A DNA stretch of 64,000 nt from Kitagawia praeruptora (lineage: Eukaryota > Streptophyta > Magnoliopsida > Apiales > Apiaceae), in NCBI GenBank assembly GCA_037693485.1, contig CM075354.1, positions 61,613,501 to 61,677,500 on the forward strand, written 5' to 3'. The notes under the pieces were generated by a model. The model ran no database searches. It had not been told where the DNA came from and worked only from the letters and a program-made list of their open reading frames with translations. Made by a program: the position numbers and the translations under genes. Positions 57,394 to 64,000 of the stretch are shown piece by piece; the first letter of the stretch is position 1, and each line of letters starts with the position of its first letter.

Positions 57394-57534
57394 TATTTAT
57401 GTTATGTTGGCCTTCGTGCCTTGCTCTGTTTAACTCTACCTTTGGGCTTAAATTTGTGCCTTCGGGCTTTTTTATATTTAACTATGCCTTCGGGCTTGCT
57501 ATTTTCGCCTTCGGGCAATTTAAGTTTGCCTTAG

Positions 57535-57853
57535 CATAATTTATTCTTATTGTTATGCATCTTCGGTATTTCTTTACCTTAGCTTTCGTCTTTATGCATC
57601 TTCGACGTCTTTTTGCCTAAGCATAAAATTTTTCATTTTTATGCAGCTTCGACTTTGTTTTTCTTTAGCATAATTATTTTCATTTTTATGCGTCTTCGGC
57701 CTGATATTGCCTTAGCATAATTACTTTCATTTTTATGCATCTTCGGCTTTGTTTTGCCTTAGCATAATTATTTTCATTTTTATGCGTCTTCGGCCTGATA
57801 TTGCCTTACCATAATTACTTTCATTTTTATGCATCTTTGGCTTCAGCCTAGCA
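57535..57853 (+). repeat. 47-bp minisatellite in the Tat 3' region, copy B
   Basis: Same array and monomer order as 17,500-17,818, with no monomer gained or lost between the copies. Confidence 0.82.
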
Positions 57854-58329
57854 AGTATGTGAATTTTTTGTCGTAACCTAGCTGCCCCCTAGTATTTAAG
57901 GGGTTTTGTAAATGATTAAGGTCCCGTTCGGTCGGCTGAAAAAATATTTCCTCCCGACCTTAGTTAATGTCAAAGCAATTTAAATACTAAGACATTTTTG
58001 TAAGGGTCCAAATTTCATTCGGTCAGCCCCAAATTTGGATTCTTAAATCGTATTATACTTGAACACTAAAAATAAATTAGAGGGCCCGTGTTTTATTCGG
58101 TCGGCCCCAAACATGGGCCCGTTAAGCTTAATATTGTGTACTTAACCTTTTGGCTACAAATGTACTTAGCTTAATAACAGCAGATAAAAAATGGAGCAAA
58201 AAATCTTTCATTAATCATGCAACTCTTAAATAGTTTTGATTACAGATTGATGCTAGCTTAGGGAATTCAGAATAAACTTACATGAAACAAAGTACCGAAT
58301 TAAAAAGCAGTAAAATGCATCCAGCAAGC

Positions 58330-59598
58330 TTACTGGTAAAAATGGCGAAGGCGAGCGGCGTGCCAAGTGTTTTTGACTGGGCTACCGTCCGAATGGGCTA
58401 ATTTGTAGGTGCCTGGCCGGACCACTTCAATCACCACATAAGGGCCCTCCCAGTTCGGCATAAGTTTGCCTTGCTTGGTCGGCATAGATGTTGCCAGCTC
58501 CCGTAGAACCAAATCCCCTACTTGGAAAGACCTCTTCTTAACACCAGAATCATAGTACTGTGCCTCTTGGAGCTGGTACCTTAAGTTTCTTTGATAAGCT
58601 GCTTCCCTTTCTTCTTCCAGCAAATCAACGTTCGCCCGGAGTCCAAATTCATTTGCTTCCACATTAAATACCTAGGTTAGGTAAGATTCTAAACCAACTT
58701 CTAACATGAATTTCTTTGTTGCTTCTTCGGTAATGGCTGAGAGAGGTCTGGCTTCTATCCACTTGGTCATGTAGTCGATCGCCACAATGCAATACTTGTC
58801 TTGTTTGGTACTGGTGGGTAAGATTCCCACGATGTCGACCGCCCATATAGTGAATGGGATGGGACTAAGGACCGAAGACATCTCTTCAGGAGGTTGCTTT
58901 GGGATTGTGCTGAACAACTGACACTGTTTGCATTTTTTGGCATATTCAGTAGCGTCTTCTTTCATTTTTGGCCAGAAAAATCCTTGCTTGAGAATCTTGA
59001 AGGCCAAGTACCTTCCTGCCAAATGTTCCCCACAAATTCCCTCATGAACTGTCTCGAGGGCTAATTGTTGCTCTTCTTTGTCTAGGCATCGAAGCAATGG
59101 TTGGCTCGCTGACCTTCTGAACAAACGGCCCCCGACCAAAGTATAATTCACCGACCGATGCTTTATTTTCTGTTCTTCCCTTCGGTCAAGTGGTAGAGTA
59201 CCCTTTTCCAAGAATGCCCTGATGGGAGTCATCCAGTTAACCCATTGGTGAATTTCCATACATTGCTTTTTGTCTATCGAAGGCGTCTTTACTTCGGTCA
59301 GATAGATTGACCCATTTAAGTTTTGGGTTTCTACCGAAGCTAGCCTTGAAAGAGCGTCTGCCCGACTGTTGTTCTCTCTAGCTACTTGAGTTAATTCAAA
59401 TGATTCAAACAATAAAGATTGTTCGCGTACCTTAAGGGCGTAGGCCTTGGTTCTGGGATCTTTTTGTCCGTATTCCCCTGAAAACTGTTTCACCACTAAC
59501 ATTGAGTCGCTGAATACCCTTAAGTGCTTAACTTCCAATTTTTTTGCTAAATCCAAACCTGCCAAAAGCGCTTCGTACTCGGCTTCATTGTTCGTCAA
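58330..59598 (-). pseudogene. Tat second RNase H and integrase with core deletion, copy B
   Basis: Same structure as 18,295-19,563: intact RNase H motifs, HHCC finger and first catalytic Asp, then the in-frame loss of the rest of the core and the TAG before the C-terminal domain. Differs by K for E in CLD-K-EEQQ. Confidence 0.87.
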
Positions 59599-59637
59599 CG
59601 GGAAAGTGAACCTGATAGCTTGACATATTTCGAATCC

Positions 59638-59979
59638 TTATGGGCTTGTCAGAATTAACCCTGCCCCACATTTTTCCTTGGCAACTGACCCATCAACAAA
59701 CAACTTCCATTTTCCTGGTGCCTGAATTAGCTGCTCTTCGGGAGCCAAGTCATTCGGCCCCGAGAAAGAGCATTCCACCATAAAATCTACGAGTGCTTGG
59801 GCTTTGATCGAAGTCCTTGGCGTATACTCTAAATCATGTTCCCCCAGTTCGATCGCCCAAGCAACTACTCTGTCCGACGCCTCCGGCCTTTGCAAGATTT
59901 TCTTTAAAGGCTGGTCCGTTACTACCTTGATCGTCCTTCCTTGGAAATAGTGCCTTAACTTTCTTGCGGCCATTACCAA
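59638..59979 (-). pseudogene. Tat RNase H end and second RNase H start, copy B
   Basis: Copy of 19,603-19,944 with the same in-frame TAA; one residue differs (V for I in ALVDFMVECS). Confidence 0.85.
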
Positions 59980-61508
59980 CCCATAGGCGAACTTCCACTA
60001 GTACAGATTTGGCTTTTAGCGTCGGTTAAAATAGGCTTTTGGCGTCGGTTTTCTGGCATAATACATGTAGGCGACACTATAAGTACATGTTTTAAGCGTC
60101 GGTTGATTTGCCGATGCATATCAGCTACCAAAAGCGTCGGTTGATTAAAAAGCCGACGCATATGAGTTACCAACAGCGTCGGTTGCATAAATAACCGACG
60201 CATATTGTCATGTTTGAGGCGTCGGCTAATTAAACAACCGACGCATAAAACCTGTTATAAGCGTCGCAGTATTGAAGAACCGTGGCTTAAAGGCATGTTA
60301 TAGGCGACGATTATTCCCAGAATCGTGGCTTAAAGGCATGTTATAGGCGATGGTTATTCCCAGAATCGTGGCACAAAGTCAATTTTTTTTTAAAAAAAAA
60401 AATATTACAATTTAAATATTAAAATTTACAAATTAAATATTACAAAAACCACATTATATATAAAAACTAGCTTGAAAGTATACAAGATATAAATGTGATT
60501 TTATTAATAAAATACATTAGATAACTCTACAATATTTCAACTTTCATCAATTTTGCAATATATCAACTTACTGTTGTGTACATCAACTAACTAAACTGCT
60601 TCCATCCCTACCATTATGGGCAGTGGATAATTACAAAGATAAAGAAGTCTATTTTCTAAGGAAATAGAACTGTTCATAAATCCGTATTTTCTACAAAAGT
60701 TATTGCAGGTTTAGTAGAAGAGGTGCTAGCTGGCCACATCAATTTGCCGCATTTGTTACCTTGTTTAGAGTCTTTTCGTCATCTTTTCGTCTTCTGTGAG
60801 ATTAGATGCAAGAGGATACGGAAAGACAACAACTGGTTGTGATGTATTGGGAGTGTTATGAGCTCCTGGAAGTTAAATAGTAGTGTATATTACAATAGTG
60901 ATTCAAGAATGATCTCAAAGAACTACTCACTATATAATGTGAAAATATAACTCAGAATATAGAAATGCTATTGACGGAGATCTAAAGGATAACAAGAATT
61001 ACATTTACTGACTAAATCAAATAAGATAAGGTTTTCCAGGAAAATCACAAGTCATAACTAATAACTAATAACTCAATAATGACACAGAAAGAACAATTAA
61101 TCAGCTAAGAAACAAGAGGTCAGGGACAACTCACTAGCTTGTATTGAATAGGCATGACAAATCCTTCAAGGAGACGCTTTGCATTATCTAATTTTATGCT
61201 TTCCAACTACAAATCTGGACTACCGCTTATGATATCCCTGCAACCACAACACATAAATATAATACGTCACATCAATCTAGATGAAACTTTCGTCTGTTCG
61301 ATGAATGCATTGTGTTACAAGAACAGAAGATGCTCTGTGCTTGATAATCGATATCACTGCACTATTAATTTTAATAACAAGACATATTTTTAAAAATAAT
61401 ATATAGTTCTAAATGAGTATAATGTAACCTTGCAACTTAACACTTGCATAGCCTTCAGCAAAATAGTACAAACATATAAAATCAGTGTACAGTAGAATAT
61501 AAAAGCAC

Positions 61509-61595
61509 CAACACTGCAAAGGATGAAACCCGACAATATATCATCTTCCTCAATCCCAGATAATCTGACCCGTAAATTCTCCCCGGGTCTAGCTA
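61509..61595 (-). pseudogene. eRF3 exon fragment b, copy B
   Basis: Same segment as 21,474-21,560 (GENLRVRL, SGIEEED), with a few base changes, one of which alters the last Leu-Ser region codon context (ATATATCATC for ATATATCCTC). Confidence 0.82.
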
Positions 61596-61715
61596 GCTTA
61601 ACTTAATCCTCGTCATAATATATTGCAAACACTTTCACATGAGTCTGTACATCAATAACTAAAAGTCAATCCTAGAATAACTGTCACTCAGTTTACGATA
61701 GGGGTAAAGATGTAC

Positions 61716-61820
61716 CTTGTTTGGCATAATTATTAAGCCATCACCCTCGCCCACACTACCAGATTCTGATTTACCCATAACAACGGTATCCATATCTTTA
61801 AATCTGTCCATAATAGGCAA
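61716..61820 (-). pseudogene. eRF3 exon fragment a, copy B
   Basis: 35 codons, LPIMDRFKDMDTVVMGKSES onward. It has the family-typical Asp in DRFKD, but Gly-Glu for the Ser-Glu of copy A in GSV-G-EGDG. Confidence 0.87.
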
Positions 61821-62579
61821 CTTACAAACAAATTGAAATGAGATAACGTAGACAGTCAACACATCAATAAGAATGTAACTGTAAAATATTTCAAACTACA
61901 GCTAAATCATCAACAATTTAATTAACTGAGATATGTATAATCACAGCCCTGAAATGTGAACCAGATCCAAAACATCATGAAGATCATGATCACCTTGATT
62001 TAAGAGCATCTTGCATACCTAATTGGGGTATTTGGATCGCGAGGCACATATATATTTAAATGTGAACGCATGCACATATATAAGCAATTGGTTTTTGAGA
62101 TGGTCAATTATTTTGAAGCTCAAAATAGTTCAAGCAAATTAGCAGCTAAGCTCTGGTAAGTGGTCTGAATTGTTTTGTGTGACAAGTGTAAATTAGCACA
62201 TCAAGACTAGTTGATTAACATCTACTAATTATTATTTTACATCAAAGAATAATAATATTACAAATTTCAAGCACGTTCTTATTAGCTAATTAAACTGGTG
62301 TATAGTGATATAATAGTTTTAATTTTCGTACTCATTGCAAACAAATAGGATTGTGAGTCATCATGTATATGCATTAGATAGCAGTGAGGAGGCCAGTACC
62401 AATTTTGAAATTTATATAAGCAAAAACAAATTTCATAGGCACTGGCTTCCCTTCCGAAGATTACATGATTAGTCCTATGTGATTCCATATGATATAAATT
62501 TCTAAGAGCAACTTGAGAAACAGGAAAAGGTATGCTTATAGATGCTTTGTCAAAGGTGCTGAGTCCTACCCTGACAGCA

Positions 62580-62814
62580 ACAACAGGAAGACCCTGAATA
62601 TATTATAAGAGAATCAGAGAACTAGGGTTGTAATTTCTGATTTCTAGAATACCACAGTAATCTCAAGGGGCCTGATATGCATCTATATTTAAGGTATAAT
62701 AAAAGGAATGAGATGTTCAATAAGTAAAAGGAGTACCTCTTTTGTATCCTGACATTCCTACAAGTTGTGAATCACGCACAACTTTATAAAGATCTGCAGG
62801 AACTATTGGTTTCT
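62580..62814 (-). pseudogene. Captured exon-like segments, family unknown, copy B
   Basis: Counterpart of 22,545-22,779 with a canonical TTTACAG acceptor before KPIVPADLYK. The protein is unrecognised. Confidence 0.42.
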
Positions 62815-63256
62815 GTAAATGAAAGCCAATGTAAGTGAGCAAGCTGGTCATCCAATATCAGCCACTCAAACAAACTCATCTAATTAATTATTAATATATT
62901 GTCACAACTAAGTATATTCCAGGAATTGGCATAGAAACATTAACAGACGTAAGTAAAACGCTAAATTTACATAGGGAAATTAACATCTAGAGTCAAACCA
63001 GCAATATCATGAATCCTAAATTGATACAGAGAATCGAGATAAGGGCAAACAATTACCTCGGATAATCAAACCAAGAGATGCCAAATCGAACCTAGAGAAG
63101 TGAAATCACACCGGAGAATTCAAGTATGCAGCGTAATGAAAGTGAGTGGAGAAAGTAAGAATAAAGCTTCGATTAGGGATACGTATCAATGGGCAGCAAT
63201 TAGTGACAGTCAGCGATTAGTAAGAATTAGCATCGAGCAATCATGAATAAATATAC

Positions 63257-63415
63257 CTTGTAGTTCTGACAACAATCATGAAATCTCAACTTTGTATCAC
63301 TTGTACGACTTTCACTACTAACTGTAAAAGCTCGATGATGTCCTGATCCAAGGCCTCCACTACCCCAAAAAATCCCCAAACCAAATGCCACAGCACTAGC
63401 TGACGCTCGAGGAAT
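63257..63415 (-). pseudogene. Captured exon-like segment with intact frame, copy B
   Basis: 159 nt (53 codons) open from the AG acceptor to the GT donor: IPRASASAVAFGLGIFWGSG and then GLGSGHHRAFTVSSESRTSD. It lacks the 10-bp duplication of copy A and is the better starting point for identifying the source gene. Confidence 0.5.
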
Positions 63416-64000
63416 CTATCACATAGTTAATTATAAACATACCAAGGTTTAGTAACAATAAAAATAAATAAAAAGTTTGATGAAACAACTCGATAATTAT
63501 AAACTTACAAATAAGACAGCCCACCAAGGAACAACATTATGTGCCAAGTACTTTGTCTTAAGCTAAACGTATCCAAAAGAAAATCAAACAAAGTACAAAG
63601 GAATGAAGCATTTACAGTATCAGTTATATCCCTCACTAGCACACCTAGGGGAACAATCATGTGATAAAATAAACTTCTTATATTAATATAGTAACCTATT
63701 TCTAAGCACTAAAAAATATTAAGAATTATATGAATGCAGTTGCACTTCTTCTCCAATTGATTATATAGCACCTAAATTAGTAAAACATCTGCAATCAAAA
63801 TCGAAATTAGGATTGTAAATGAACAGTACCAGGAGATTCAAATGGATTGGAGTACATTGTTATGGGATTTCAGAAGGTACAAATGACTTATCCACAATGT
63901 CTCTCACAACATCAAATCTGCAGAAGAAACAGAATGCGGATGAAACATGTTACTCCAGCTAATTTGAGACTTGAGTGCTCTTGTTACATTAAACTTCCTC

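Larger units (their letters stand above)
38409..64000. repeat. Copy B of the large direct duplication
   Basis: This is collinear with 1-23,965. Differences from A: +143 bp near 40,897, -144 bp near 42,863, one extra 1.9-kb hairpin unit with a 611-bp fold-back insertion (48,981-51,274), about 771 bp replaced by a filler of about 24 bp near 52,936, -10 bp near 63,370, altered (TA)n lengths and scattered single-base changes. Copy B runs off the window inside the CACTA element. Confidence 0.95.
54281..64000 (-). mobile_element. Tat-lineage retrotransposon, copy B (3' half, runs off window)
   Basis: Starts with the 401-bp 3' LTR (54,281-54,681), followed by the antisense gene, minisatellite, integrase, second RNase H and the CACTA insertion. 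RT, protease, gag and the other LTR are outside the window. Confidence 0.88.
59996..64000. mobile_element. CACTA transposon with host exon fragments, copy B (left part)
   Basis: Left terminus CACTAGTACAGA at 59,996 preceded by TTC; GCGTCGG array to about 60,380. Contains the eRF3 exons (61,509-61,595; 61,716-61,820) and the unidentified exons. The metallophosphoesterase exon and right end lie beyond the window. Confidence 0.9.

Overview
This window is AT-rich plant nuclear DNA, most likely from a eudicot. The evidence is GT-AG exon fragments of typical plant genes, plant-type transposable elements (Tat-lineage Ty3/Gypsy, CACTA, hAT, Mutator-like MITEs, TRIMs) and long intergenic stretches. 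I see no intact host gene, no rRNA or tRNA gene and no CRISPR array. The best full-length reading frame is an hAT transposase. The species cannot be named from this sequence.

Layout. The window is dominated by one large direct duplication. Bases 1 to about 23,965 (copy A) reappear from 38,409 to the window end (copy B). The offset is 38,408 bp at the start and 40,035 bp at the end. By eye the divergence is below about 1%, with several structural differences. Within copy A, left to right: (i) 1-1.3 kb, minus-strand exon fragments of a TDBD/PHD-like protein and presequence protease; (ii) 1.83-4.1 kb, an element-like block bounded by GCAACG-rich arrays and holding ubiquilin-like and ARF GTPase exon fragments; (iii) 4.2-4.7 kb, a MITE with a 9-bp target duplication; (iv) 4.74-10.5 kb, three tandem units of about 1.9 kb, each a long hairpin with arms of about 0.6 kb; (v) 10.5-14.2 kb, AT-rich DNA with another 9-bp-TSD MITE made of iterated short palindromes; (vi) 14.25-30.57 kb, a Tat-lineage retrotransposon on the minus strand with an antisense plus-strand gene and an integrase core deletion. 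It is interrupted by a 6.24-kb CACTA element (19,961-26,202) carrying exon fragments of eRF3, a calcineurin-like metallophosphoesterase and unidentified genes. A chimeric TRIM-like insertion sits in its right LTR; (vii) 30.79-31.72 kb, a complete TRIM; (viii) 31.88-36.06 kb, a complete hAT transposon with an uninterrupted transposase frame; (ix) 37.5-37.9 kb, a repeat copy that preserves the empty site of the MITE in (v).

Copy B repeats blocks (i)-(vi) up to the middle of the CACTA element. It differs by a fourth hairpin unit with a fold-back insertion, a loss of about 771 bp with filler DNA, retention of a ubiquilin-like exon lost from A, and lack of a 144-bp segment present in A.

How the parts relate. 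This is a nested transposon graveyard with gene-fragment capture in at least two, probably three, places. Relative order from the sequence: Tat insertion (LTRs differ at about 20 of 401 sites), then CACTA and TRIM-like insertions into it, then duplication of the whole block. The A/B split could be a real recent segmental duplication or two haplotypes placed in tandem by an assembler. The sequence alone cannot settle this.
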